From NCBI RefSeq assembly GCF_007829835.1, contig NZ_VIWP01000002.1, positions 186,001 through 250,000 of the forward strand: a stretch of 64,000 nt of DNA, in the 5' to 3' direction. Positions 45,432-54,579 of the stretch are shown piece after piece; within the stretch, counting starts at the first letter, position 1, and every line of letters begins with the position of its first letter. Source of the DNA: Neorhizobium alkalisoli. Its GTDB lineage: Bacteria; Pseudomonadota; Alphaproteobacteria; Rhizobiales; Rhizobiaceae. The notes under the pieces were generated by a model, which had not been told where the DNA came from, made no database searches, and saw only the letters and a program-made list of their open reading frames with translations. The position numbers and the translations under genes were made by a program.

Positions 45432-45436
45432 CTGAG

Positions 45437-46726
45437 ATGACAGCTGTATCTGACAAGACATCCGGTTTCTGCCGCGACTGCCTGACGGAGCAGAAGGCAG
45501 GTTCGCGCCGTTGCCGCGCCTGCGGCAGCCCGCGCCTACTCTATCACGATGAGCTTTATGACCTGACGTTGGCGCATATCGACTGCGACGCGTTTTATGC
45601 GACCATCGAGAAACGCGACAATCCGGAACTGGCCGACAAGCCTGTGATTATCGGTGGCGGCAAACGCGGGGTCGTCTCGACTGCCTGTTATATCGCCCGC
45701 ATCAGCGGTGTGCGCTCCGCCATGCCCATGTTCAAGGCGCTGGAACTCTGCCCCGACGCGATTGTCATTCCGCCGAATATGGAAAAATATGTCAGTGTCG
45801 GGCGGCAGATGCGTCAGATGATGATGGAGCTGACGCCACTGGTGCAGCCGCTGTCGATCGACGAAGCCTTTCTCGAACTCGCCGGCACAGAGAAGCTGCA
45901 CAACGACCCGCCGGCACGCATTCTGGCAAAATTCGCCAACCGGGTGCAGAAGGAACTCGGCATCAGCATCTCGGTCGGGCTTTCCTATTGCAAATTCCTG
46001 GCCAAGGTGGCGTCCGACCTGCAGAAGCCCCGCGGTTTTTCGGTGATTGGACAGGCGGAAGCGCTGTCCTTTCTGGCACAGCGGCCGGTGACGACCATCT
46101 GGGGCGTCGGCAAGGCGTTCAACGCGACGCTGGAGGCGGATGGCATCCGCATGATCAGCCAGTTGCAGACCATGGAAGAGAGCGACCTGATGCGGCGCTA
46201 TGGCACGATGGGCCAGCGCCTCTATCGCCTCGCCCGCGGCATTGACGATCGCGAGGTGCATCTCAACGACCCGGCAAAAAGCGTTTCCGCCGAGACCACG
46301 TTTTTCGACGATATTTCCCGTTATGACGATCTCGTGCCGATCCTGCGCAGGCTTTCGGAAAAAGTGTCGGCCCGACTGAAGAAACAGGGCGTTGCTGGCC
46401 ATACGGTCGTGTTGAAAATGAAGACCGCCGACTTCAAGAGCCGCACCCGCAACAAGAAGCTGGAAGACCCGACGCAGCTTGCCGACCGGATTTTTCGCAC
46501 CGGCCTGTCGCTGATGGAGCGCGAGACGGATGGCGCGAAATTCCGCCTGCTCGGCATCGGCGTCACCGATCTCTGTGACCCACAACGTGCCGATCCGCCG
46601 GATCTGGTCGACCACCAGGCCGGACGCCGGGCGGCGGCGGAAGCGGCGATGGACAAGCTGCGCGACAAGTTCGGTAAGGCGGCGGTCGAGACCGGTTATA
46701 CGTTCGGCAACAAGCGGCGCGACTGA
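45437..46726 (+). CDS. dinB: DNA polymerase IV with N-terminal zinc ribbon
   Basis: This error-prone Y-family polymerase (429 residues) copies damaged templates. The catalytic acids lie in [15 protein letters not shown] and [11 protein letters not shown]. Helix-hairpin-helix elements ([19 protein letters not shown]) and a little-finger domain follow. Unlike E. coli DinB, it starts with about 40 extra residues forming a four-cysteine zinc ribbon (Cys12, Cys15, Cys26, Cys29). I chose the ATG at 45437; the TTG at 45407 would lie before the transcription start. No strong Shine-Dalgarno is visible. Regulation by LexA is supported by a perfect operator just upstream. Confidence 0.95.
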   Translation: MTAVSDKTSGFCRDCLTEQKAGSRRCRACGSPRLLYHDELYDLTLAHIDCDAFYATIEKRDNPELADKPVIIGGGKRGVVSTACYIARISGVRSAMPMFKALELCPDAIVIPPNMEKYVSVGRQMRQMMMELTPLVQPLSIDEAFLELAGTEKLHNDPPARILAKFANRVQKELGISISVGLSYCKFLAKVASDLQKPRGFSVIGQAEALSFLAQRPVTTIWGVGKAFNATLEADGIRMISQLQTMEESDLMRRYGTMGQRLYRLARGIDDREVHLNDPAKSVSAETTFFDDISRYDDLVPILRRLSEKVSARLKKQGVAGHTVVLKMKTADFKSRTRNKKLEDPTQLADRIFRTGLSLMERETDGAKFRLLGIGVTDLCDPQRADPPDLVDHQAGRRAAAEAAMDKLRDKFGKAAVETGYTFGNKRRD

Positions 46727-46867
46727 CGACCGGAACCGCTGACCTGCATCAATGAAACGTGATGATTTTTGTCCATCACGCGAAATCGATTCGCCCTCTG
46801 GCAAATCTTCCTTAAACCTCATTCGCGAAAATGCGCATCAAATGTATTGCGTATAAGAGGTCGGTGA

Positions 46868-48256
46868 ATGTTGCGTCGCCTGGTTGTTGGTTTGGGTCTT
46901 CTGTCGGCGACGATGCTGTCGCAGACGGTTTTTGCGGCAGACGGCCGCACTCTGCAGATCATTGTCTCCAAGGACAAACAGCAGATGGTCGTTTACGACG
47001 GTGAAGCCGTTGTCGCGACCACCAGGATTTCCAGCGGCAAGGCCGGCCATACGACGCCGAGCGGCATCTTCTCCATTCTGGAGAAGGAAAAATATCACGA
47101 ATCGAACATCTATTCGAACGCGCCCATGCCCTGGATGCAGCGGATCACCTGGTCCGGTATCGCGCTGCATGAAGGCGTCGTGCCGAATCACCCCGCCTCG
47201 CATGGCTGCGTGCGCATGCCGGGCGCTTTTGCGCGCTCGCTCTATGATATGACCGCCAATGGTGCGCATGTGATCATCACCGATGCGCCGGTGACGCCGC
47301 AGCTGATCGACGATGTCGTTCTGTTCAAGCCGCGCAAGAGCGCGCCGACCGGCCCGCTTCTTCCCGATGTCGAACTGCGCACCTCCTCGATCAAGGCCGA
47401 TCCGAAGCCGGTGCAGGTAGCTATGAATGTCGCGCCCGAAAACCCGCTTGGCAGCCCCATCGGCAAGACCAGCAGCGATGCTCCGGCAGCCCAGCCAGGG
47501 ACGCCGGCTGCGACAAAGGCCGATGGTGGAAAGATCCTGCGCATCCTGATCACCCGCCGCGGCGATCGCGAGACGCTGATGGACGCCCAGGTTCTGCTGG
47601 AAAGCATGGGTTTCGAAACCGGCGGTTCCGACGGTTATCTCGGCCCCCTCACCCGCTCCGCCATAACCGGCTTCAAGCGCTGGAAGAACCTTTCCCAGAA
47701 GGGGCCGCTAATCAGCGGCGAATTCCTCGACGCGCTTTATGCAGCCGCAGACAAGCCGAAGCCGCCGGCCGGCCAGATCATGGTGCGCCAGAATTTCGAG
47801 CCGATGTTCGAAGCGCCGGTCGGGATCAAGGCGCCGGAAGTGGCGCTTGGCACACATCTCTTCACCGTCACCGATGTCAACCGCCAGGAAGAGACGGCCG
47901 AATGGCATGCGGTGACGCTGCCGAACCAGCTTTCCGACGCGACGATGAAACGCCTCGGCATCACGCTGCCGAGCGATTCGTCGCTATCGGGTGCCGCCCG
48001 CGCCGCGCTCGATCGGATCGAGATCCCGGACGACATCCGCGAAAAGATCGAGACCGCGATGGCCGATGGCACGTCGATCACCATCAACGATCAGGGCCTT
48101 GGCCCGGATACCGGCAAGGGCACGGATTTCATCACCATCACCCAGCCGGAACAGCAGGTCGCCGAAGCCGATACGAGCTATGACGAGCCGGTGGAACAGC
48201 CGCGCCCGGCCAAGCGCAGCAGCAACAAGCAGTACCGGTCGATCGGGCTTTATTGA
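46868..48256 (+). CDS. L,D-transpeptidase (YkuD) with peptidoglycan-binding-like domain
   Basis: This exported enzyme (462 residues) should form 3-3 cross-links in murein or attach proteins to it. The signal peptide covers about residues 1-24. The YkuD domain shows LQIIVSKDKQQMVVYDGE, TPSGIFSI and the catalytic SHGCVRM with the upstream His in ALHEGV. After a Pro/Ala-rich linker comes a peptidoglycan_binding_1-like segment (about 219-285), MDAQVLLESMGFETGGSDGY. The C-terminal half is low complexity. It is not in an operon; a TATAAG-like -10 lies just upstream. Confidence 0.9.
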   Translation: MLRRLVVGLGLLSATMLSQTVFAADGRTLQIIVSKDKQQMVVYDGEAVVATTRISSGKAGHTTPSGIFSILEKEKYHESNIYSNAPMPWMQRITWSGIALHEGVVPNHPASHGCVRMPGAFARSLYDMTANGAHVIITDAPVTPQLIDDVVLFKPRKSAPTGPLLPDVELRTSSIKADPKPVQVAMNVAPENPLGSPIGKTSSDAPAAQPGTPAATKADGGKILRILITRRGDRETLMDAQVLLESMGFETGGSDGYLGPLTRSAITGFKRWKNLSQKGPLISGEFLDALYAAADKPKPPAGQIMVRQNFEPMFEAPVGIKAPEVALGTHLFTVTDVNRQEETAEWHAVTLPNQLSDATMKRLGITLPSDSSLSGAARAALDRIEIPDDIREKIETAMADGTSITINDQGLGPDTGKGTDFITITQPEQQVAEADTSYDEPVEQPRPAKRSSNKQYRSIGLY

Positions 48257-48312
48257 TTTTCTTGCCGAGTGATTGCCAACGCAGAGGCTGAGGCCGCGCA
48301 GCAGGCTCCCAA

Positions 48313-48450
48313 TAATCTCCCCCCTGTGGGGGAGATGTCACGAAGTGACAGAGGGGGGTGAGCAACAGTGCAGCGAATTCAAGGTGAAACGAGTACTCGG
48401 GGTTAACCCCCTCTGCCCTGCCGGGCATCTCCCCCACAAGGGGGGAGATC
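48313..48450. repeat. nested inverted intergenic repeat
   Basis: Two arms form an inverted repeat: AATCTCCCCCCTGTGGGGGA at the left and TCTCCCCCACAAGGGGGGAG at the right. Each arm is itself a hairpin. The left arm holds TCACGAAGTGA and the right arm CCCTGCCGGGC in the equivalent place. It differs from the three RIME-like copies. It lies between the L,D-transpeptidase and dnaE and may act as a transcript terminator for both. Confidence 0.75.
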
Positions 48451-48498
48451 GATATGCCGCCCGTTCTGTGCTCAAACGGCAGTGGTCAACGACCGCCC

Positions 48499-51400
48499 TC
48501 AGCTCAGAAGCTCGACATCCAGCACCCCGGGTGCCGCCTTCAGCGCCGCAGCAATTTCCGGTGAAAGCCGGTATTTTTCCGTCAGTTCCACCTCGATCTC
48601 GCGCTTGCCGTCATCCTTGATAACGATGAAGGAAACGAGGCCATCGCCGCGGGCGTTCAAGTGGCGGGCGACGGTGCGCATCGGGCCGGAATCCCGCACA
48701 TAGACGCGCAGGGCCTTCTGCATCTGAACCGACTTTTCTTCGAGCGACTGAGCCGTCTGGATGCGCAGGCCGATGCCTTCCGGCCGCTCTTCGGCCTGGA
48801 CGGTGATGACCAGCGATTTGCCGGGCTCGAGCAGATCGCGATATTGCGCGAGACCTTCCGAAAACAGCACCGCCTCGAACTGACCGGAGGAATCGGAGAA
48901 GGCGACGATGCCCATCTTGTTGCCGGTGCGGGTCTTGCGCTCCTGACGGGAGGTCACCGTGCCCGCAAGACGGCCGGCGGTCGCGCCCTTGCGGACAGCG
49001 CCGGAGAAATCGGCAAAAGTCTGGACGCGCAGTTTGGCGAGAAGCGGCGCATAGGTGTCGAGCGGATGCGCCGAGAGATAGAAGCCGAGAACCTGATATT
49101 CGCGCATCAGCTTTTCGGAGGGCATCCAGGGATTGAAGGTCGGGAAGACCAGTGCTTCGGGGCCGGACGCCGAGCCGGAGCCGAACATGTCATGCTGGCC
49201 GCTGACCTTTTCGCCCTGGGCGCGCTGGGCATAACCGATGATGCGGTCGAGACCGGCGCTCATTTCGGCGCGGTCGCGGCCGAAGCAGTCGAAGGCGCCG
49301 GCGGAGATCAGGCTTTCCATGACACGCCGGTTGATCTGCTTCGGATCGATCCTGAGGCAGAAATCCTCGATGCCGGAAAATTCCTTGTCGCCGCGCACTT
49401 CGACAATGTGTTCGACAGCCGATTCGCCGACGCCCTTGATCGCCGCGAGCGCGTAGAAAATGCAGTTGTCGCCCGTCTCGAAACGGCGGAACGAGGTCTG
49501 TACCGAGGGCGGGATGACCTTGATGCCGAGCCGGACCGCATCTTCGCGGAAATCGACCAGCTTTTCCGTATTGGCCATATCGTAGGTCATAGACGCGGCG
49601 AGAAACTCGACCGGGTAATGCGCCTTCATGAAGGCTGTCTGATAGGAGACGATGGCGTAGGCGGCGGCGTGCGACTTGTTGAAGCCGTAGTTGGCGAATT
49701 TTGCCAGAAGGTCAAAAATCAGGTCGGATTGCGGCTTGGAGACGCCGTTCTTGACGGCACCCTCGACGAAGCGGGTGCGCTGCTTGTCCATCTCCTCCTT
49801 GATCTTCTTACCCATGGCGCGGCGCAGAAGATCGGCCTCGCCGAGCGAATACCCAGACAGGACCTGGGCGATCTGCATGACCTGCTCCTGGTAGACGATA
49901 ACGCCCTGGGTTTCCTTCAGCAGGTAATCGATCATCGGATGGATCGATTCGATCTCTTCCTCGCCATGCTTGCGGGCATTGTAGACAGGGATGTTTTCCA
50001 TCGGGCCCGGACGGTAGAGGGCGACGAGCGCGATGATATCCTCGATACAGTCGGGCTTCATGCCGATCAGTGCCTTGCGCATGCCGGCACTTTCCACCTG
50101 GAACACGCCGACCGTCTCGCCGCGCGACAGCATGTCATAGGTCTTCTTGTCGTCCAGCGGGATCTTTGCCAGATCGATCTCGATATCGCGCTTGCGGCAA
50201 TAATCGACGGCGGTCTTCAGCACCGTCAGCGTCTTCAGGCCGAGGAAGTCGAATTTGACGAGGCCTGCCTGTTCCACCCATTTCATGTTGAACTGGGTGA
50301 CCGGCATGTCCGAGCGCGGGTCTCGATACATCGGCACCAGTTTCGACAGCGGCCGGTCGCCGATGACGATGCCGGCGGCGTGGGTCGAGGCGTGGCGGTA
50401 AAGGCCCTCGATCTTCTGGGCAATATCGAGAAGGCGGCCGACGACTGGTTCCTTCTCGACCTCTTCCTGGAACTTTGGTTCTTCCTCGATCGCCTTCGAT
50501 AGAGGTGTCGGATTGGCCGGGTTGTTCGGCACCAGCTTGCAGATACGGTCGACCTGGCCATAGGGCATTTCGAGCACGCGGCCGACGTCGCGCAGGGCCG
50601 CGCGGGCCTGCAGCGAACCGAAGGTGATGATCTGCGCCACCTGCTCGCGACCGTATTTGCGCTGCACGTAACGGATCACCTCTTCGCGGCGATCCTGGCA
50701 GAAGTCGATGTCGAAGTCGGGCATCGACACGCGGTCTGGATTGAGAAAGCGTTCGAACAGGAGCGAGAAACGCAGTGGATCGACGTCGGTAATGGTGAGC
50801 GCATAGGCGACCAGCGAGCCTGCACCCGAACCACGGCCGGGGCCGACCGGAATGTTCTGGATCTTTGCCCATTTGATGAAGTCGGCAACGATCAGGAAGT
50901 AGCCGGGAAACTTCATCTTCTCGATGACGGAAAGCTCGAAATCGAGCCGCTCGCGATAATCCTTTTCGGTAAAGCCGGCGGAAAGGCCAAGCTCGGCCAT
51001 GCGGCTTTCAAGGCCTTCGATCGACTGGCGGCGCAGCTCGTCCGCCTCGGCGCGTTCGGCCTCTTCCGGATCGGCGGTCGCGCCGGTGAAGCGCGGCAGG
51101 ATCGGATTGCGGGTTTTCAGGATGAACGAGCAGCGTTTGGCGATCTCGACAGTGTTTTCCAGCGCTTCGGGAAGATCGGCAAACAGCTTTGCCATTTCGG
51201 CGCGGCTTTTCAGATAATGATCCGGCGTCAGGCGGAAACGGTTGTCATCCGAGACGATGGCATTGTGCGCCACAGCCATCAGGGCGTCATGCGCGTCGTA
51301 ATCGCCCTTGGTCGGGAAAAACGCCTCATTGGTCGCGACCAGCGGCACGTCGTTCGTGTAGGCGAGATCGATCATCTTGCGCTCATGGCGGCGATCCCAG

Positions 51401-51999
51401 GAACCGTGGCGCTGCAGTTCGAGATAAAGGCGATCGCCGAAAAGTTCCTTGAGCGACAGGAGACGGGATTGTGCGAGCGCCGTATTGCCGTCTCTCATCG
51501 GAATATCGACGGGACCGCCGGCTGCACCGGTCAGCGCGATCAGGCCTCCGGTACCCGCCTCCTCCAGCCAGGAGCGACGGATGTGGACGGCGCTATGCCC
51601 CTCGCCGCCGAGATAGGCGCGGCTGACGATATCGACGAGGCGTTCATAGCCGGCCGCATCCGCCGCCAGCACAACGATTGCCGGCAGCTTGGCGAGCTGC
51701 TGGTGGCTGCTGCGGCGTTCGTCGCTCTGGTCTTCCATGTCGATCGACAGCTGGCAGCCGATGATCGGCTGCAATCCGTCACCGATCGCCTTCTGGGCGA
51801 ATTCGAGCGCGATGAAGAGATTGTTCGTATCGGTGACGGCAAGCGCGGGCTGGTCGTCACTCAGGGCCTTGGCCAGGATCTTCTTGAGCGGCAAGGCGCC
51901 CTCAAGAAGCGAATAGGCGGAATGGACACGCAGGTGCACGAATTGCGGCGTCGTGCCAGTTGCCCCTGCCATAGATTTACCGCCCGCAGCGTCTGCCAT
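48499..51999 (-). CDS. dnaE: DNA polymerase III alpha subunit
   Basis: This replicative polymerase is 1166 residues. The N-terminal PHP domain begins FVHLRVHSAYSLLEGALPLKK. The palm contains the catalytic acidic cluster PDFDIDFCQDRREEVIRYV, and GVIVYQEQVMQIAQ and GEADLLRRAMGKK are diagnostic. The OB-fold is near TVTSRQERKTRTGNKMG at the C-terminal side. It is the housekeeping DnaE1, not the SOS-type DnaE2: length and the neighbouring genes (no imuAB) fit. The start near 51999 gives MADAAGGKSMAGATG; a later ATG is possible. Confidence 0.95.
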   Translation of the reverse strand: MADAAGGKSMAGATGTTPQFVHLRVHSAYSLLEGALPLKKILAKALSDDQPALAVTDTNNLFIALEFAQKAIGDGLQPIIGCQLSIDMEDQSDERRSSHQQLAKLPAIVVLAADAAGYERLVDIVSRAYLGGEGHSAVHIRRSWLEEAGTGGLIALTGAAGGPVDIPMRDGNTALAQSRLLSLKELFGDRLYLELQRHGSWDRRHERKMIDLAYTNDVPLVATNEAFFPTKGDYDAHDALMAVAHNAIVSDDNRFRLTPDHYLKSRAEMAKLFADLPEALENTVEIAKRCSFILKTRNPILPRFTGATADPEEAERAEADELRRQSIEGLESRMAELGLSAGFTEKDYRERLDFELSVIEKMKFPGYFLIVADFIKWAKIQNIPVGPGRGSGAGSLVAYALTITDVDPLRFSLLFERFLNPDRVSMPDFDIDFCQDRREEVIRYVQRKYGREQVAQIITFGSLQARAALRDVGRVLEMPYGQVDRICKLVPNNPANPTPLSKAIEEEPKFQEEVEKEPVVGRLLDIAQKIEGLYRHASTHAAGIVIGDRPLSKLVPMYRDPRSDMPVTQFNMKWVEQAGLVKFDFLGLKTLTVLKTAVDYCRKRDIEIDLAKIPLDDKKTYDMLSRGETVGVFQVESAGMRKALIGMKPDCIEDIIALVALYRPGPMENIPVYNARKHGEEEIESIHPMIDYLLKETQGVIVYQEQVMQIAQVLSGYSLGEADLLRRAMGKKIKEEMDKQRTRFVEGAVKNGVSKPQSDLIFDLLAKFANYGFNKSHAAAYAIVSYQTAFMKAHYPVEFLAASMTYDMANTEKLVDFREDAVRLGIKVIPPSVQTSFRRFETGDNCIFYALAAIKGVGESAVEHIVEVRGDKEFSGIEDFCLRIDPKQINRRVMESLISAGAFDCFGRDRAEMSAGLDRIIGYAQRAQGEKVSGQHDMFGSGSASGPEALVFPTFNPWMPSEKLMREYQVLGFYLSAHPLDTYAPLLAKLRVQTFADFSGAVRKGATAGRLAGTVTSRQERKTRTGNKMGIVAFSDSSGQFEAVLFSEGLAQYRDLLEPGKSLVITVQAEERPEGIGLRIQTAQSLEEKSVQMQKALRVYVRDSGPMRTVARHLNARGDGLVSFIVIKDDGKREIEVELTEKYRLSPEIAAALKAAPGVLDVELLS

Positions 52000-52081
52000 A
52001 TCCGCACATTACCCATTTCATGAATCGGGGCATTTTCGGATGTGCGACAAGAGGAGTCCAGTTCGGATTTCCTCTCTCAAC

Positions 52082-52120
52082 GTCTTTCAGGCTTTGAGCC
52101 GTGCCAAAAGCCTGAAAGAC
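52082..52120. repeat. perfect 14-bp hairpin between dnaE and the small membrane gene
   Basis: GTCTTTCAGGCTTT (52082-52095) pairs perfectly with AAAGCCTGAAAGAC (52107-52120). On the plus strand it is followed by a T run; on the minus strand it is not. It lies eight bases downstream of the small gene stop and could act as a 3' hairpin or attenuator. Confidence 0.7.
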
Positions 52121-52128
52121 AAGGGTTT

Positions 52129-52215
52129 TTACATGACCAGCATGATCATCGAAAGGCTGGCAACAAAGGTCGCGATGGAAGCGAATGCGGCAATATCACG
52201 AAGAAGGTCAGTCAT
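52129..52215 (-). CDS. 28-residue membrane peptide behind a LexA-like operator (SidA-like candidate)
   Basis: A tiny frame encodes MTDLLRDIAAFASIATFVAS plus eight more residues (LSMIMLVM), with TAA as stop. After three charged residues the rest is one predicted membrane helix. GGGAG lies six bases before the ATG at 52215. A promoter (TTGACT, 17 bases, CAAATT) contains a LexA-like box. This size, topology and regulation match Caulobacter SidA, a 29-residue SOS-induced division inhibitor acting on FtsW/FtsN. Homology is not shown; the match is by design. Confidence 0.7.
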   Translation of the reverse strand: MTDLLRDIAAFASIATFVASLSMIMLVM

Positions 52216-52244
52216 CGTCGTCTCCCGTGTTCTCTTGTGTTTTT

Positions 52245-52273
52245 AATTTGTTCTCTTTTTGTACGAGAGTCAA
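52245..52273 (-). promoter_or_regulatory. promoter with LexA-like box for the 28-residue peptide gene
   Basis: On the minus strand, TTGACT (52273-52268) and CAAATT (52250-52245) are 17 bases apart. In the spacer, GTACAAAAAGAGAAC (52264-52250) differs by one base from the strong alphaproteobacterial LexA box GAACAAAAAGAGAAC. Predicted transcription starts near 52238, leaving about 23 bases before the ATG. A second half-box lies upstream (AAGAGAAC, 52274-52282). Confidence 0.68.
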
Positions 52274-53059
52274 CAAGAGAACGAAACAAGAATACAGGAA
52301 GCCGCAGGATGGTTAACCGCGTGCCTTTTGCGGCACGGATGTCTCCCTTGGCGATCGTAAGATTTTCAGTTTCGGCCGGGACACGTCGGGTGCCTCGAAT
52401 TGATTTTTTATAGGTGACACGCGACGTGCCCCGTTCGGTGGTTTTTCCGCGCAACTCCGGTCCGTCTGCGGCGATCCAAGCCTCTTTCGAGACCAGCTAT
52501 CGCATGTGTGCGACACACGCACGTCCCTCCTTGTTCAGGCGAGAGGCAGACCATTTTCTGCGCAGCCCCCGGTTCCGCGCCTGCATCACAGCGCTCGACC
52601 GGATCACCGGTCCCACCTCGCCGGCGATGCGTGCCGGTGTAGCCGAAGCGGGACGAGGAGGATTTTAGGGGGGGCGGGAATGAGGTGAAGGTAAAATCGT
52701 GCAAGGTGTTGGTTTTGCTGGATGGGGTGTTCTGAACTTCCCCATATTTGCGCACCTCTGTGTGTGCGTCTGCCCCTCACCCTAGCCCTCTCCCCGCTTG
52801 CGGGGAGAGGGGACCTGCCCTGCGCTGGCTGGTGGGAAGGTCATCGTCGCGCTTTAAATGAGGATCGAGCGGGCGCGGCATACCCTTCTCCCCGCGAGCG
52901 GGGAGAAGGTGGCGGCAGCCGGATGAGGGGCCGTCGCATGAGAGATGCGTGGCAGCAGAATAAAGGACGACAAGCCATCCCCGCCACCTCAGTTGCAAAT
53001 GCCTCTCAATACCATAACAAACTGTTTTTATTGACTTATTTCGAACGACTCGCTATCTG
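52274..53059. other. non-coding stretch between the small peptide gene and the mntP riboswitch
   Basis: About 790 bases contain no supported gene. Frames such as 52408-52755 (minus) have no recognisable features. The part 52320-52440 has an AT-rich promoter-like stretch (TATAGG) of uncertain use. A RIME-like repeat occupies 52772-52931, and the segment up to 53059 is AT-rich leader sequence. Confidence 0.5.
52772..52931. repeat. RIME-like intergenic palindromic element (inverted copy)
   Basis: This is a 160-base copy of the element at 30914 and 58819, in inverted orientation: GCCCCTCACCCTAGCCCTC at the left and GGCAGCCGGATGAGGGGCC at the right. The hairpins are CTCTCCCCGC with GCGGGGAGAG, and CTTCTCCCCGC with GCGGGGAGAAG. 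Confidence 0.85.
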
Positions 53060-53200
53060 GACCGCATCGGGGAGTAGCAACCGCCTGTTCGGCGGGACTG
53101 CGTCAACATGATCGCGATCTCTTTCGCGTGGCGCCGTCAGCCTGAAAAGGCCATGCGAGACCGTTGGTGGCAGCGTCCTTGGGGCAAGGGCGTGGTCATG
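53060..53200 (+). promoter_or_regulatory. yybP-ykoY manganese riboswitch
   Basis: The three conserved blocks occur in order: GGGGAGTAGC (53069-53078), GTCAACATG (53102-53110) and CTTGGGGCAAGG (53178-53189). They define the Mn2+-sensing yybP-ykoY aptamer. It lies directly upstream of mntP and its presence fixes the mntP start at 53234. In this arrangement Mn2+ binding turns on mntP expression, probably through translation because no terminator is seen before the gene. Confidence 0.9.
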
Positions 53201-53233
53201 CCATCCAACCAGAGCCCGAACACGAGTTATGCC

Positions 53234-53800
53234 ATGTCTCCGTTCACGATTGCCGCGCTTGCCGTCGGCATGTCCATCGATGCGTTTGTCGCCTCCGTCA
53301 GCCGCGGTGCTGCCTTCAAACGCCCTCCCCTGAAAGAAGCGCTGCGCACCGGCATCGTCTTCGGCGTCGTCGAGATGATCACGCCGCTGATCGGCTGGCT
53401 CGCCGGCATCGTCGCCAGCCAGTATGTCCAGACCGTCGATCACTGGATCGCCTTCATCCTGCTCGCCATCGTCGGCGGCCGCATGGCGATGGAAGGTTTT
53501 TCGCGTAGCGAGACGGAAGAGGTTTCGGCCGATAGCCGCTCGCTGGTCATTCTGATGGCGACCGCGATCGGCACCAGCATCGATGCCATGGCGGTTGGCG
53601 TTTCGCTTGCCTTCCTGCAGGTGAATATCGTCATCGTGGCGATCGCCATCGGCTTTGCCACCTTCGCCATGTCGACCGGCGGCATGCTTCTGTCGCGCCT
53701 GATCGGCCCGCGTTTCGGCAAATGGGCCGAAGTGGTCGGCGGCGTCGGGTTGTTCTGCCTGGGCACCTCGATCCTGGTGGATCATCTGACGGCCGGATAA
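53234..53800 (+). CDS. mntP: manganese efflux pump MntP
   Basis: MntP exports excess Mn2+ across the inner membrane (188 residues, six helices). Two repeat halves are visible: [20 protein letters not shown] in the first and [19 protein letters not shown] in the second, each with the conserved Asp that binds the ion. I chose the ATG at 53234 ([12 protein letters not shown]); the longer frame from 53108 lies in the riboswitch. A terminator follows the gene. Confidence 0.95.
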   Translation: MSPFTIAALAVGMSIDAFVASVSRGAAFKRPPLKEALRTGIVFGVVEMITPLIGWLAGIVASQYVQTVDHWIAFILLAIVGGRMAMEGFSRSETEEVSADSRSLVILMATAIGTSIDAMAVGVSLAFLQVNIVIVAIAIGFATFAMSTGGMLLSRLIGPRFGKWAEVVGGVGLFCLGTSILVDHLTAG

Positions 53801-53820
53801 TTTCGAACCAACTGCAATAA

Positions 53821-53860
53821 AAAAGGCCTGCGGCCAACACAAAGGCCGCAGGGCTTTTTT
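53821..53860. terminator. bidirectional terminator between mntP and lolD
   Basis: The stem AAGGCCTGCGGCC pairs with GGCCGCAGGGCTT, with A and T runs on either side. It lies between the two convergent genes. Confidence 0.9.
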
Positions 53861-53883
53861 GTCTGAAGCGAAATCAGCGGAGT

Positions 53884-54567
53884 TTAGAACTCCACCACCT
53901 TGCCGCCCTCGATCGTCACGCGACGGTCCATGCGGGCGGCGAGTTCGTGGTTGTGGGTGGCGATCAGCGCAGCCAGGCCCGACTGGCGCACCAGCGCTTC
54001 CAGCGCATCAAAAACGTAGGATGCGGTTTTCGGGTCGAGATTGCCGGTCGGTTCGTCGGCCAGCAGCACGCGCGGTGCATTGGCGACGGCGCGGGCGATG
54101 GCGACGCGTTGTTGCTCACCGCCGGAAAGCTCTGCCGGACGATGTTCGCCACGATGGCCGATCCGCATGTAATCGAGAAGCTGGCTTGCCCGCTCGCGGG
54201 CATCGGCCTTGGACAGGCCACCGATCAGCTGCGGCATCATGATGTTCTCTACCGCCGAGAATTCCGGCAGGAGATGATGGAACTGATAGACGAAGCCGAC
54301 TTCGGAACGGCGGATCGACGTGCGCTCCTCGTCCGACAGGCCATTGCAGGAACGGCCGCCGATCGAGACGTCACCGCCATCGGGATGTTCCAGCAGGCCG
54401 GCGAGATGAAGAAGGGTCGATTTGCCGGTGCCCGAAGGGGCGACGAGCGCGACGATCTCGCCGCTCGACAGCGAAAAATCGGCGCCTTTCAGGATCGAGA
54501 GCGTCGTCTCGCCCTGGCCATAATGCCTCTCGACGCCGGAAAGCTGCAGGACGGGTTTGCGTGCCAT
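53884..54567 (-). CDS. lolD: lipoprotein-releasing system ATP-binding protein
   Basis: LolD is the ATPase that powers extraction of lipoproteins from the inner membrane and hand-over to LolA (227 residues). Walker A is [10 protein letters not shown], the signature is [14 protein letters not shown] and Walker B is [12 protein letters not shown]. The His switch is in [11 protein letters not shown]. It follows the membrane subunit lolC by 12 bases on the same strand, as in most alphaproteobacteria. It sits at the 3' end of the proS-lolC-lolD unit. Confidence 0.95.
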   Translation of the reverse strand: MARKPVLQLSGVERHYGQGETTLSILKGADFSLSSGEIVALVAPSGTGKSTLLHLAGLLEHPDGGDVSIGGRSCNGLSDEERTSIRRSEVGFVYQFHHLLPEFSAVENIMMPQLIGGLSKADARERASQLLDYMRIGHRGEHRPAELSGGEQQRVAIARAVANAPRVLLADEPTGNLDPKTASYVFDALEALVRQSGLAALIATHNHELAARMDRRVTIEGGKVVEF

Positions 54568-54579
54568 GAATTCTGCCGA

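Noticed and set aside
45407-45436. TTG start for dinB ten codons upstream
   Set aside because: It lies before the predicted transcription start and adds non-family residues.
52408-52755. 115-residue minus-strand frame upstream of mntP
   Set aside because: Arg/Ser/Gly-rich composition without domain features, likely a chance frame in GC-rich spacer.
53108-53233. Upstream extension of mntP by 42 residues
   Set aside because: The stretch is the manganese riboswitch; the family start at 53234 is better supported.
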